Notes: generated from the sequence alone by a model not told the origin. Shown: positions 36,264 to 45,709, counted from the stretch's first letter. The stretch: DNA of 64,000 nucleotides from Anoxybacter fermentans (GCF_003991135.1 NZ_CP016379.1:2418001-2482000); one strand, 5' to 3'. Numbers and translations: made by a program.

Positions 36264-36959
36264 CTAGTCCCTCTCCTTCATTAAAATTTCTGCAAGATGC
36301 CAATCTATGATGTTATCAATATCAACAGACCTCTCTTTTGGCATAATATAAGGAATTGTCCTACCTACATAAAAAGAACGTTCCTTTACCAGTAGGATAC
36401 TTTCTGCTATAAAAATTGCTCCATTTAAGCTGTAAACTTTAGGTAAGTCCTGGCGACGTGTAATATGCTGTCCCTCCTCTGTATAAGGAACTACCCGGTT
36501 ATCTATAATCTTCTTTAACCAAAATGGATGCTTATCTACTTCGCATAAACTTACTAAAGATTCGGCATTATGCTCTAATAGTTTCTCTATTGCTCCATCG
36601 ATATCTTTAACAGTTCTTAAAGGTGAAGTTGGTTGTAATAAGACAGTGAATTTAGGCCAATAATCCTCATTCATCTTAAGCCAATTTAAAGCATGAATAA
36701 TAGCATCAATACTGGAAGCTTCATCAGTTGCCAGCTCTTTAGGTCTCATAAAAGGAACTTCAGCACCATATCTTTTTCCAACCTCAGCAATCTCCTCACT
36801 TTCTGTTGATAAAACAACCCGATCTATAAATTTGGATTTTTTAGCCTCTTCGATGGTGTATGCCAGTAATGGCTTACCATTTAGTATTTTTATATTTTTC
36901 TTAGGAATTCCTTTAGATCCTCCGCGTGCTAAAATAAGGGCCAGAAAATTTGCTGACAT
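36264..36959 (-). CDS. legF: CMP-nonulosonate cytidylyltransferase, LegF/NeuA type
   Basis: Activates the nine-carbon acid to its CMP derivative, the donor for Maf enzymes. The N-terminal CTP-binding motif is FLALILARGGSKGIPKKNIK; LAYTIEEAKKSKFIDRVVLS and LLQPTSPLRTVKDIDGAIEK follow; DIDNIIDWHLAEILM is near the C-terminus. About 231 residues from the ATG at 36959 (AGGGAGG upstream). The open frame extends to 36983 inside legC but that start lacks a site. It abuts legI. Confidence 0.92.
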   Translation of the reverse strand: MSANFLALILARGGSKGIPKKNIKILNGKPLLAYTIEEAKKSKFIDRVVLSTESEEIAEVGKRYGAEVPFMRPKELATDEASSIDAIIHALNWLKMNEDYWPKFTVLLQPTSPLRTVKDIDGAIEKLLEHNAESLVSLCEVDKHPFWLKKIIDNRVVPYTEEGQHITRRQDLPKVYSLNGAIFIAESILLVKERSFYVGRTIPYIMPKERSVDIDNIIDWHLAEILMKERD

Positions 36960-36960
36960 A

Positions 36961-38085
36961 TCATTTTTCCTCCCTAATTTCACAAATAGTATCTACAACC
37001 TGTTGTATCTCTTCTAACGTAATTCCAACAGAACACGGAAGATTCAGACCTCGTTCCCAAAGCCAATCTGCCACATGAATATCTGCATCATATTTTCTAA
37101 ACATTGGCATGTGATGGAGTGGCTTAAAAAAGGGTCTGGCCATAACCCCTCTTAAATTAAGTTTTTCTAACAAAGTTTTAGAATTGATTCCAAATTCTTT
37201 TTCATCAATTAAAATCGAATATAACCAAAAACAGTTATATGCCCATTCCATCTCTGGATTGACTGTAATCCCCGGAATCTTGCTTAATAATTTATTATAA
37301 GTCATAGCAGTAGTTCTTTTGCTTTCGATAAATTCTTCTATATTCTCAAATTGAGCTACACCCAGAGCAGCCTGTATATTAGTTAATCTATAATTATATC
37401 CAATATTGTTATGAATAAAGTTTTCCGGATCATCTTTCGCCTGTTGTATCAAATAGCGCGCATGATCAGCCCACTTCTTATTGTTGGTAACTAGCATTCC
37501 ACCTCCACCGGTGGTAATTAATTTGTTACCATTGAAAGAAAAACAGGCAATATCACCTAATGAGCCTACCATTCTACCTTTATATTTAGATCCTAAAGCT
37601 TCAGTGGCATCTTCTATCAATTTTATGTCATACTTTTTACAAACTTCAGCTATTGGATCAATATCGGCGGGATGACCATACAAATGAACCACAATTACTG
37701 CTTTCGGTTTATTACCTTTCTTAACCATCTGCTCGATTTTATCTATTGTTTTTTCAGGATCTATATTGAAAGTATTAACTTCAGAATCAATAAATACAGG
37801 TTCTGCACCACAATAACAAATAGGATTCACAGATGCAATAAAAGTTAAGGAAGGTACCAAAACTTTATCACCTGGCCCTACCCCTAATACCATTAAAGCT
37901 GTATGTATGGCCGCTGTTCCATTTACCGTTGCCACACCATAATTTACACCAATATAATCACTTACTAATTCTTCAAACTTATTTACATACGTACCTACCG
38001 AAGAAACCCAGTTGGTATCAAGACAATCCTTAATATATTTCCACTCATTACCTTTTATATATGGTTCACAGAGAGGTATCCGCAT
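36961..38085 (-). CDS. legC: PLP-dependent sugar aminotransferase, LegC type (DegT/DnrJ/EryC1 family)
   Basis: At 374 residues it belongs to the sugar aminotransferase family. The PLP lysine lies in ACFSFNGNKLITTGGGGMLV; PVFIDSEVNTFNIDPEKTID and VVHLYGHPADIDPIAEVCKK match the cofactor-binding half; YNYRLTNIQAALGVAQFENI is typical of the C-terminal region. It would convert the 4-keto product of LegB to the 4-amino sugar. LegC-like family members are usually labelled as acting in nonulosonate synthesis. It follows legB by 16 bases. Confidence 0.9.
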   Translation of the reverse strand: MRIPLCEPYIKGNEWKYIKDCLDTNWVSSVGTYVNKFEELVSDYIGVNYGVATVNGTAAIHTALMVLGVGPGDKVLVPSLTFIASVNPICYCGAEPVFIDSEVNTFNIDPEKTIDKIEQMVKKGNKPKAVIVVHLYGHPADIDPIAEVCKKYDIKLIEDATEALGSKYKGRMVGSLGDIACFSFNGNKLITTGGGGMLVTNNKKWADHARYLIQQAKDDPENFIHNNIGYNYRLTNIQAALGVAQFENIEEFIESKRTTAMTYNKLLSKIPGITVNPEMEWAYNCFWLYSILIDEKEFGINSKTLLEKLNLRGVMARPFFKPLHHMPMFRKYDADIHVADWLWERGLNLPCSVGITLEEIQQVVDTICEIREEK

Positions 38086-38101
38086 AATTTTATACCTACC
38101 T

Positions 38102-39088
38102 TTAAATATTATAGATTTCGGGTTTGTAAAATTTTAGATTATCTTTAAACCAATTAATAGTTTCGAGTAATCCTTCGCGAATATTATATCTGGGTCTCCA
38201 ATCTGTTAATTTCAAAATTTTTGTATTATCACACCATAGCCGTTCTACTTCACTCTTTTCAGGTCTAATTCGTTGTTTATCCGAAATAATTTCAACTTCT
38301 TCTCCAATCAATTCAATAATTAAATCGACTGTTTTTTGCATACTGATTTCATAATTTGAGCCAATGTTAATCACTTCACCTAAAGTATTATCACTTTCAG
38401 CAATCTTAATAAATCCCTCAACTGTATCTTTTACATAATTAAAATCTCTTGTGGGATACAGATTTCCCAACTTAATCTTCTTTTGACCTGCCAGAATTTG
38501 TGTTATAACCGTTGGAATAATTGCCCTTGCAGATTGCCTTGGACCATACGTATTAAATGGCCTGGCTATAGTAACTGGAAGACTAAAGCTGCGAAAATAA
38601 CTGATAGCCAGTTGGTCTGCTGCAATTTTGCTTGCTGAATATGGAGATTGGCCAACTAATGGATGTTTCTCATCAATGGGAACATATTGGGCAGTACCAT
38701 AGGTTTCACTTGTAGATGTAATGACTACTTTCTCAATATTAAGCTGTCTTGCAGCCTGGAGTACATTATATGTACCTTCAACATTTGTTTTAATATATGC
38801 CAGAGGTGATACATATGAGTAGGGTATTCCAATTAAAGCTGCTAAATGAAATACCACATCTACATCCAGCATTGCATTATATACTGCATCAAAGTCTCTA
38901 ACATCACCTTGATAGACCTCTATTTGATCTTTAACTGGCGATGTTTCTAACCAACCCCAATTATTCTTAGAGTTGTATCTAACAAACGCTTTAACCCTGC
39001 TTCCTAACTCAACTAATCTTTCAGTCAAATGTGATCCAATAAAACCGGCTGCGCCGGTAACGAGAACTTTTTTGTTTTTTAGTAGCAT
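38102..39088 (-). CDS. legB: NAD-dependent sugar 4,6-dehydratase, LegB type
   Basis: A 328-residue extended short-chain dehydrogenase, first step after nucleotide activation. The cofactor motif is VLVTGAAGFIGSHLTERLVE (GxxGxxG); the catalytic triad pattern appears as TSTSETYGTAQ and YSASKIAADQLAI (YxxxK); ARPFNTYGPRQSARAIIP follows. It would form the 4-keto-6-deoxy sugar from GDP- or UDP-GlcNAc. Start ATG 39088. It follows the FliT-like gene by 37 bases, so the glycan cluster is embedded in the flagellar operon. Confidence 0.9.
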   Translation of the reverse strand: MLLKNKKVLVTGAAGFIGSHLTERLVELGSRVKAFVRYNSKNNWGWLETSPVKDQIEVYQGDVRDFDAVYNAMLDVDVVFHLAALIGIPYSYVSPLAYIKTNVEGTYNVLQAARQLNIEKVVITSTSETYGTAQYVPIDEKHPLVGQSPYSASKIAADQLAISYFRSFSLPVTIARPFNTYGPRQSARAIIPTVITQILAGQKKIKLGNLYPTRDFNYVKDTVEGFIKIAESDNTLGEVINIGSNYEISMQKTVDLIIELIGEEVEIISDKQRIRPEKSEVERLWCDNTKILKLTDWRPRYNIREGLLETINWFKDNLKFYKPEIYNI

Positions 39089-39125
39089 TTAACTTTACCC
39101 CCAATTTTACTGTCTGAATTTCTTC

Positions 39126-39542
39126 TTACCTCTGTCTATTTAAAAAGAAACCTTGCCTACCTTCATTACCGTCATAAGCAGATTGGATTTTTCGTGCCTT
39201 TTTAACTAGACTATATTCTTTAGATAGATATTCTTTTAAAGAAGAAATTTTATCTTTTATCTTTTCATCTATTTCTTGAATTGTGGTAAAAATCTCCCGG
39301 AGTCGGATGATATCATCTCCATGCTCAGTAGACATAGCCTTAGTCAGATCACATTTAGACAAATAGATCGAATCAAGATAATTAATTTCTGCAATCAATT
39401 TTGTACGAAATCCCATTTTTTCTTCTAAATCCCTTAAATCATCACTGTCCAACATATTGTAAATATCATCAGTAATCTTTAAAAGCTTTTCACAAAGAGC
39501 CAGTTTTTGTTCTAAATAAGATTTACACAGAGATAAATTCAT
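39126..39542 (-). CDS. FliT-like flagellar export chaperone candidate
   Basis: A small (138 residues), all-helical, charged protein downstream of fliS, the usual place for fliT. The N-terminal part (MNLSLCKSYLEQKLALCEKL) and the central helices (DLRDLEEKMGFRTKLIAEIN) resemble the FliT/FlgN class of export chaperones, but similarity by eye is low. FliT would guard the cap protein FliD. Confidence rests mostly on position, size and helical make-up. Confidence 0.55.
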   Translation of the reverse strand: MNLSLCKSYLEQKLALCEKLLKITDDIYNMLDSDDLRDLEEKMGFRTKLIAEINYLDSIYLSKCDLTKAMSTEHGDDIIRLREIFTTIQEIDEKIKDKISSLKEYLSKEYSLVKKARKIQSAYDGNEGRQGFFLNRQR

Positions 39543-39565
39543 TTTTTATCCCTCTCTAGAAAATA

Positions 39566-39961
39566 TTAATCAGTCCTATAATTTTCTTTTCTAGCCAGTT
39601 TAATTACTTCTTCCCAGGTCTGACGAAAATCAACTAACATATTTAAAACTTCATTGATCATCTCACTGCTTTTCTTTATATTCGCAGTAATTAATCTACG
39701 AAACATATAATCATAAAGAAGGTATAAATTCTGAGCAATTTCTCCTCCTGATTCCCGGTCTAAAGTAATCATCAGTTCATTAATTATTGCCTGGGCTTTG
39801 GTAATATTAGTATTAACCTTTTCATAATCTTTTTCCTCTAAACCCTGTAAGGCAGTCTTGCAAAATTTAATAGCTCCATCAAATAACATAAGAATTAATT
39901 TACCCTGACTTGCAGTCTCTATCTGGGTCTTTTGATATGCTTGATAAGGATTATTCAACAT
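39566..39961 (-). CDS. fliS: Flagellin export chaperone FliS
   Basis: Chaperone for newly made flagellin. The 131 residues show the FliS signature: NPYQAYQKTQIETASQGKLI, then LMLFDGAIKFCKTALQGLEE and NLYLLYDYMFRRLITANIKK. It lies 16 bases after the second Maf gene and 23 bases before the FliT-like gene. Here it is separated from fliD by the two Maf genes and an unknown gene, an unusual insertion between fliD and fliS. Confidence 0.95.
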   Translation of the reverse strand: MLNNPYQAYQKTQIETASQGKLILMLFDGAIKFCKTALQGLEEKDYEKVNTNITKAQAIINELMITLDRESGGEIAQNLYLLYDYMFRRLITANIKKSSEMINEVLNMLVDFRQTWEEVIKLARKENYRTD

Positions 39962-39977
39962 TTCATCTTTTCCCTCC

Positions 39978-41846
39978 TTAAGAAACCTGGCTTATCTTCT
40001 CAGAAAAAGTTTTTTCTGTTTTTTCAACCATTTCTAGTACAATTTTTGAAATTTCATTTAAAGCATCATAAAGTTTTCGATTAGAACGTATAATCCGGGT
40101 ATTTACCTCTTCTTGAGTCTCCCCCGGTTTGCCTTTAAATTCTGGCCCATTTAAAATGGGTAAAACCAATGGTTGAAAAATAATTTGCAAAAATACTTTT
40201 CCATTCTCAAATTTAACAATATCTTTATCTATCTCATCTAACCGACAGAGAATCTGTTGAATTCTTTTTTGATTTGTTTCTGGACATCTGAATAATTCCT
40301 GTAACTTGTCAACAAATTTCAAACCTTTTTTTGCCTTCTGGTTAAACTGCAATAATTCTTCTTTGAGATTTTTTAAAGCCCTTAGAGCTTTATTTACCAT
40401 CTCCTCTTCACACGGTTTTTGAGTTTCTAAAAACTCCTGAATTGTTTCGGTAATTGGATATTCCTTCTGACAGTATTTTTCTATAACTTCAGCAAGGGGC
40501 ATAATTTGTGTACCGCGAATTTTTGCTCCTCCCTCAGTAGCATCTATTATCAATCGATCTTTCGTTTTAGCAATCTGATTTTCAAACCAGCGTAGAAAAA
40601 CTAAAAAACTTCTACTGCTTAAAACTTGTCTACCATAAATATCCTCTACATAGACTTCGCTAATATCTCCTTTAGCTTCAATACGTCTTTTTTCATATAT
40701 AGTTCCCTGTGCATGACTACGACCATCTGTATAGGCTAAATCCTGACCAACAAAGATAATTGGATTTCCACCAAGTTTACGTGCAATATCAAAAGTTACA
40801 TTAGCAATAGAAGCTCCAACCAAAATATTTCCTATAGATATATCCATCTGTTTTTCAAACCAGCTTAAAAACATATTACTAACATTTGCAGTAATAAGAG
40901 GGCCTTTATAATCTTTTAGTATATCAGGATAAATAACAGGATCAAAAATAAGTGGTATATCCTGAACATCTAAGCCCCTAAATATTTCATAATTCATTGC
41001 CGATCCATCGAAAGAAGTAATTGCATCAGGCTTAATTCCATGTCGTTTCAACGCTTTATATGCTGTTCCTACACATAATAATACAGCCTTCCCTTTTAAC
41101 TCCTTTAGCAGATGAATATTTTTATTCAAAGATGGACCTGCTGATATAATAATTATTGGTACATCTTTAAATCTATCAAATAACCCTTTAATACCTGGAT
41201 TGGTTATTGCAAAATATAAGTTTTTAAAAAAATTATCGGTCCATTGTTTACCAAATATAGTATATGTATTGACTCTAAGAATATAAAATCCAATAAGTTC
41301 ATTAAGAATTTTCTCGAGATCAGCACATTCTTTTGCAAAATTTGTACTATAAATGTTAAAAGAAACAAAAGTAAAGTTATCATAATAATTTTGGATGATG
41401 ATAGTAATTTGAGTTTCAATTACTTTTTTCTCTTCAGCAATTGATAACATAAAAATTGGATTAGTAAATAACCATTCCAAATCTCGATTCTTAAGAGCTA
41501 AACAGAAAATTTCTTTATTAGGTTCAATAACAAGAATGCGTTGAACATCTTTCTTTTTACTCAACTCAAATAAATGATAACCTAATGCAAAACCAAAGAC
41601 AATATAAGATTTCTGTTCTTCAACTTTTTCTGCCCATCTTTTACCTTCCTGGGTAGGATTATATGCACTGGTCAAAAATTTTATTTTATCTCCATCCATA
41701 AATTGCAAAGTCGGTTCACCATTACGACTTTTGACCACAGAAAATTTACTTCCTATATCTTCTTTAGATAGCCATTCACAAACCCGTTCATATAATCTTT
41801 TATCAAAGTCCTTTAAAAGATTCAAATTTTTTTCCAAAAAATTCAT
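39978..41846 (-). CDS. Motility accessory factor (Maf-2), DUF115 nonulosonate glycosyltransferase
   Basis: The 622-residue protein has the MAF/DUF115 domain (about 200-420) with PIIIISAGPSLNKNIHLLKE, GKAVLLCVGTAYKALKRHGI, then GGNPIIFVGQDLAYTDGRSH. Family members transfer pseudaminic or legionaminic acid to Ser/Thr of flagellin. The N-terminal 200 residues have a MAF_N-like layout, and a C-terminal helical tail (about 430-622) is longer than in Maf-1. It follows Maf-1 with a one-base gap and precedes fliS. Acceptor and sugar are inferred from context. Confidence 0.88.
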   Translation of the reverse strand: MNFLEKNLNLLKDFDKRLYERVCEWLSKEDIGSKFSVVKSRNGEPTLQFMDGDKIKFLTSAYNPTQEGKRWAEKVEEQKSYIVFGFALGYHLFELSKKKDVQRILVIEPNKEIFCLALKNRDLEWLFTNPIFMLSIAEEKKVIETQITIIIQNYYDNFTFVSFNIYSTNFAKECADLEKILNELIGFYILRVNTYTIFGKQWTDNFFKNLYFAITNPGIKGLFDRFKDVPIIIISAGPSLNKNIHLLKELKGKAVLLCVGTAYKALKRHGIKPDAITSFDGSAMNYEIFRGLDVQDIPLIFDPVIYPDILKDYKGPLITANVSNMFLSWFEKQMDISIGNILVGASIANVTFDIARKLGGNPIIFVGQDLAYTDGRSHAQGTIYEKRRIEAKGDISEVYVEDIYGRQVLSSRSFLVFLRWFENQIAKTKDRLIIDATEGGAKIRGTQIMPLAEVIEKYCQKEYPITETIQEFLETQKPCEEEMVNKALRALKNLKEELLQFNQKAKKGLKFVDKLQELFRCPETNQKRIQQILCRLDEIDKDIVKFENGKVFLQIIFQPLVLPILNGPEFKGKPGETQEEVNTRIIRSNRKLYDALNEISKIVLEMVEKTEKTFSEKISQVS

Positions 41847-41847
41847 T

Positions 41848-43176
41848 TTAAGCCCCCATTTCCTTTTTCAATGCTTCTTGTAATAGGGAATCTATTTGAA
41901 TATGTGTATCTAATTCATTTTTTACCTGCTCTAAAGACAGAATCTGTGTTCCCTCAATATAAGCTCCACCTTCAGTTGCATCAATAAATTGTATATGTGG
42001 ATTTTGAAAAATCTTATTTTCTATCCATTTTAAGTATATTGACAAATTCTTGCCAGTTGATATCAACTCTCCATTTATACCTTTCACCCAACGACTATTC
42101 AACCTGGGTTTGAATTGGTAGGAAGTACTACCCTCAACATGAGATTTTCCTTCGGTGTAAGCTAAATCCTGGCCTACAAAAATAATTGGATTCCCTCCAA
42201 AATAAATAGCCAACTCCAAAGCAGTGGTCGCTACCGATCCACCTGTCTCTATCAATGTAAAAGAACATTTACGGGCCAGATTTTCACTTTTTTCAAATCC
42301 CTTTTGAAATAAAACAACTTTAGGCCCCTTGTAATTTTGGACAATCTGAGGTTGAATAGTCGGAAAGAAAAAAAGCGGAATTTCAAGATCAAGATTTTCT
42401 ATTTGCCTACATACACTTAGATGGGGATCAGTAATAACCATACAATCAGGTATAAGCCCCATCTTTACAAGAAGTTTAACTACACTTCCTACAGCAAAAA
42501 TTAAAGCTTTACCTTTCAATTCTAGTAAGTGATGTTTGTTGTATTTTAAAGATGGACCTGCAGATACGATCACAATTGGTATATCTTTAAATTTATTTTT
42601 AAAGGGTTCAATAAAATAATAATCTTTGATTCTTAAGATATTCTCCTCAAAATTCTTTTCCATGACCTCACTATAGCGATCAAAAGTTTCCCTTTTGATT
42701 TCCCAATCTTCTAATAAATGCCTGATAGGTAAACAATTTTCAGGAATTATTTTTAAAGAAGGTTGATGAATTAACAAAAGAAATTCATCTTTATTATATT
42801 CAGTTATAAGATTTGAGATAAAAGATTTAACCTTATTTAAGTTATCGGAAACCAAAAAAATAAAACCTCTTTTTTTGTATTCAGAGATTGAAAATACTTG
42901 TTTAGTATATTTCAAAATTTTAGGATTCATCTCCAGAACATATACTTTTTTATTTGGAGTTAAATATTTTTCTAATTCTTTTAAGTGATAACCCATTCCC
43001 AGACCATATACCAATATTGCTTTGGCTTTATCGATCTCCTTTTTACGCGAATGAATAAATTTAGCTGCTTCACGTAACGGTGCATAAATACTATGAAGAC
43101 GAATCTCCCGCTCATTTTCTCTATAACCAAGTGAAGGAGTTCCCTCTCGAGTTTCAATTAAAAAAAACTCTCCCAT
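41848..43176 (-). CDS. Motility accessory factor (Maf-1), DUF115 nonulosonate glycosyltransferase
   Basis: About 442 residues from the ATG at 43176, which has AGGAG ten bases upstream and avoids overlap with the preceding gene; the open frame begins at 43230. The DUF115 core has IPIVIVSAGPSLKYNKHHLL, GKALIFAVGSVVKLLVKMGL and GGNPIIFVGQDLAYTEGKSH, matching Maf-2 closely in motifs but shorter at the C-terminus. Two different Mafs suggest two acceptor sites or two acceptor proteins. It should act on unfolded or FliS-bound flagellin in the cytoplasm before export, as reported for Maf proteins. Confidence 0.88.
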   Translation of the reverse strand: MGEFFLIETREGTPSLGYRENEREIRLHSIYAPLREAAKFIHSRKKEIDKAKAILVYGLGMGYHLKELEKYLTPNKKVYVLEMNPKILKYTKQVFSISEYKKRGFIFLVSDNLNKVKSFISNLITEYNKDEFLLLIHQPSLKIIPENCLPIRHLLEDWEIKRETFDRYSEVMEKNFEENILRIKDYYFIEPFKNKFKDIPIVIVSAGPSLKYNKHHLLELKGKALIFAVGSVVKLLVKMGLIPDCMVITDPHLSVCRQIENLDLEIPLFFFPTIQPQIVQNYKGPKVVLFQKGFEKSENLARKCSFTLIETGGSVATTALELAIYFGGNPIIFVGQDLAYTEGKSHVEGSTSYQFKPRLNSRWVKGINGELISTGKNLSIYLKWIENKIFQNPHIQFIDATEGGAYIEGTQILSLEQVKNELDTHIQIDSLLQEALKKEMGA

Positions 43177-43181
43177 TACTA

Positions 43182-43778
43182 TTACACTCCTGCTAATTGG
43201 TCTAAAATTTGCATAAAATGTTGATTCCATTTCTCTAAGTTTGGAATCAATTCATATTCAATTAGGTCACTAATTAAAACATAATCTTCATTCTCCCATG
43301 CGGTCATTAATTCTTTAATGATTTGCTCAAATCCTGCCTTATCCTCATGGTAATTCCCACTATTCTTTTGAAATTGATCCATTGATAAAATATATACATC
43401 CAATCCTACCAGGATGTGATTAACCCAATTTAGTCCATCAATACTCTGTTCAAATAGTTTAATCCCTTTATTCTGCTTTCCTTCACGAAAAGAAAGGGAA
43501 GATTCATTTAAGCCTTCTAACAACCTGGGAAGATAATTTATACCCTCAATCAAACCTTCAATTACCAATTCTACAGGAGACCTGATCTCAATTTCTATTA
43601 AATCAATATCTTCTTCTGTTTGACCAGGTAAAATTTCATTTACATACTTACCGTCTATCTTCAACTGTAATATTTTATTTTCTTTTTTACATTCAATACG
43701 CAAGTCTTCTAAAACTTCATGCAACATCTCAATTGATCGAATTGCTTTATATAATTCGCCATTTACAAATACTTTCAT
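43182..43778 (-). CDS. Unrecognised 198-residue protein between fliD and the Maf genes
   Basis: I do not recognise a family. The N-terminal 70 residues look alpha/beta (MKVFVNGELYKAIRSIEMLH; KILQLKIDGKYVNEILPGQT), the rest is all-helical (about 75-198) with GLIEGINYLPRLLEGLNESS and KLFEQSIDGLNWVNHILVGL. No signal peptide or membrane span. It has a proper ribosome binding site (GGAGG) and sits directly after the fliD terminator and five bases before Maf-1. A partner or chaperone for the Mafs or for flagellin is a fair guess; nothing in the sequence proves it. Confidence 0.65.
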   Translation of the reverse strand: MKVFVNGELYKAIRSIEMLHEVLEDLRIECKKENKILQLKIDGKYVNEILPGQTEEDIDLIEIEIRSPVELVIEGLIEGINYLPRLLEGLNESSLSFREGKQNKGIKLFEQSIDGLNWVNHILVGLDVYILSMDQFQKNSGNYHEDKAGFEQIIKELMTAWENEDYVLISDLIEYELIPNLEKWNQHFMQILDQLAGV

Positions 43779-43815
43779 TTTTCCGCCTCCAGTAATTTTT
43801 TAATAATATTTAAGG

Positions 43816-43850
43816 AAAAAAATGGATGATTTTAAAAATCATCCATTTTT
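43816..43850 (-). terminator. Intrinsic terminator overlapping the fliD stop codon
   Basis: A near-perfect hairpin of AAATGGATGATTTT against AAAATCATCCATTT (43820-43848) is followed on the transcribed strand by a run of Us (As at 43816-43822 on the plus strand). The fliD stop (43839-43841) lies inside the hairpin, so ribosomes finishing fliD would affect its folding. It would separate fliD from the glycosylation genes. Confidence 0.8.
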
Positions 43851-45683
43851 ATAAGATGGTAATGTGCTTAATTGACTACTTAACCAATTTCCCTGGTTAT
43901 AAAGTTGAGACAAAGCTTGCTCCAAAGCGGTAAATTGCCGCCAATAACGTGCTTCTACTAGTTCTAACCTCTCTTCAAAAGTTTCAATTTGATCATCATA
44001 CCTATCAATTTCTTGAGCCAGAGAATCTATTCGCATAGGTATGATTCCCACTTTATAAGAACGTCCATTATAAGTAGTAGTCGAAGTACTGATATACTGT
44101 TGAATCTCATTATATAACTTGGCTGCTACACCTGTTTCACCATTATCAACTGTTTCATCACCATCTTTATCTTCAAAAAATAACTTCTGAACAGCATCAG
44201 GATTTTTTTCTAATGCATCACGTAATTTAGTTTCATCAATCTCCAATAGACCTGATTTACCAAAATCATCACTCGTAGTAGTAATTCCAATATCCATAAG
44301 AGAATCATATGTATTGGTAAGGCCACTTACATTCTCTGTAACTATCTGTCTTAATGCACTTCGTAAACCTATAAGTGTAGAATCTCCACGGAGTAATCCT
44401 TTACTTAATCCAGTATCTGTAGTAGCATCTTCAACCTTTTCTTCAGAGAGACGTGTATTTAAAAGTTCAATAGTAGAATTATATTGGTCAACAAATTCCT
44501 TAATAGAATTATAGATGGCATCTATATCTTTTTCAACAACCACTGTCGCACTACCAGTACCCTGTAATTTAAAGGTAACTCCATTAATCTCAAATTCATT
44601 GGAATCCCTGGTCATTGACGCACCATTTAAAGTAAAGGAAGCCTCTTGACCTAAAATTTGATTATTTTGTGCAAAATTAGGATCATTTGGATCATGCACA
44701 CCAATTGCTTGAAGAAAATTTCCCTGTACATCTTCAAACTGAATATAATTATTGCCCGTTTCCACATTAGAAATGATAATCTTATCTGTTACTGGATCGT
44801 AGATCATATTAACTCCCGCATCAGAATTATTTACAGTATTTATTATATCATTTAAACTATGCGTGTTTTCATCAAAGTTGAAAGCATAACCATTAATTTT
44901 AAAGTAAAAAACTCCTCCTTGAGAGGTAAGACCGTCGATTTGGGAATTAATAAGTTTTGCATCAGGATCAGCTGTTCCACTCCCTTTATAAGTTGTCTCC
45001 GTAATATAAAATGCTTCAAAAAAGTTCTTACCATTATCTGAAATGGTAATTTGAGCATCAGAGCCAACATCCTTAGATTGAATAGTAAACTTATCAGTAG
45101 TACTATCATAACTAATTGTTACCCCTGCATCACTTCCGTTTACTTCACTCATGAATTGATCAACAGTTGTAGTACTCGGGTCAATTGAAAAGCTAATACC
45201 ATTAATTGTAACAGTAATCTGCGTATTATCTATAGAAGTTTTAAAACCTGCATTTAAAAAACTTTTTGTAGTGTCAATGGAACCTGAACTACTCACTGTT
45301 TGTGAACTTGTAACTGAAGCTGCCGTATCCGCAGCTGAATTCAAAACATTTATACTGGTAATAGACGTAGCAGTAGCAAGCTTGGTTACATTTAACTCAT
45401 ATGTTCCCACAATTGCATTCTCATCGGTTGTAATAGTAACTACATTCTCATTATTTGAAGAAGCTTTAACAGGGTTAAAAGTTAAATTTTTAAGCAGGTT
45501 TTTAACTTTGCTCTGTAATGTTGACAAACTAGAGTTAATTTCAGAAAACAAATCCTTTTTCAACTCCAATAAATGTTGCTTGTTTTGAAGTTGTACTAAA
45601 GGCCTGCGCTCAATTTGCATCAGTTGCTCAATCAGACCCGAAGTATCAAGGCCAGAAGACAAACCACCTATTCGAAAAGTCAT
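43839..45683 (-). CDS. fliD: Flagellar filament cap protein FliD
   Basis: Filament cap, 614 residues. The N-terminal conserved domain reads FRIGGLSSGLDTSGLIEQLM and QLQNKQHLLELKKDLFSEIN. The middle is variable and rich in beta strands with three similar modules (for example DKFTIQSKDVGSDAQITISD and DKIIISNVETGNNYIQFEDV), which form the outward-facing cap domains. The C-terminal part has YDSLMDIGITTTSDDFGKSG and the helical FEERLELVEARYWRQFTALE. It lies 26 bases after flaG. Exported with FliT-type help. Confidence 0.95.
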   Translation of the reverse strand: MTFRIGGLSSGLDTSGLIEQLMQIERRPLVQLQNKQHLLELKKDLFSEINSSLSTLQSKVKNLLKNLTFNPVKASSNNENVVTITTDENAIVGTYELNVTKLATATSITSINVLNSAADTAASVTSSQTVSSSGSIDTTKSFLNAGFKTSIDNTQITVTINGISFSIDPSTTTVDQFMSEVNGSDAGVTISYDSTTDKFTIQSKDVGSDAQITISDNGKNFFEAFYITETTYKGSGTADPDAKLINSQIDGLTSQGGVFYFKINGYAFNFDENTHSLNDIINTVNNSDAGVNMIYDPVTDKIIISNVETGNNYIQFEDVQGNFLQAIGVHDPNDPNFAQNNQILGQEASFTLNGASMTRDSNEFEINGVTFKLQGTGSATVVVEKDIDAIYNSIKEFVDQYNSTIELLNTRLSEEKVEDATTDTGLSKGLLRGDSTLIGLRSALRQIVTENVSGLTNTYDSLMDIGITTTSDDFGKSGLLEIDETKLRDALEKNPDAVQKLFFEDKDGDETVDNGETGVAAKLYNEIQQYISTSTTTYNGRSYKVGIIPMRIDSLAQEIDRYDDQIETFEERLELVEARYWRQFTALEQALSQLYNQGNWLSSQLSTLPSYKNG

Positions 45684-45709
45684 GGGCTTTCCCCCTTTTC
45701 AGAACACAA

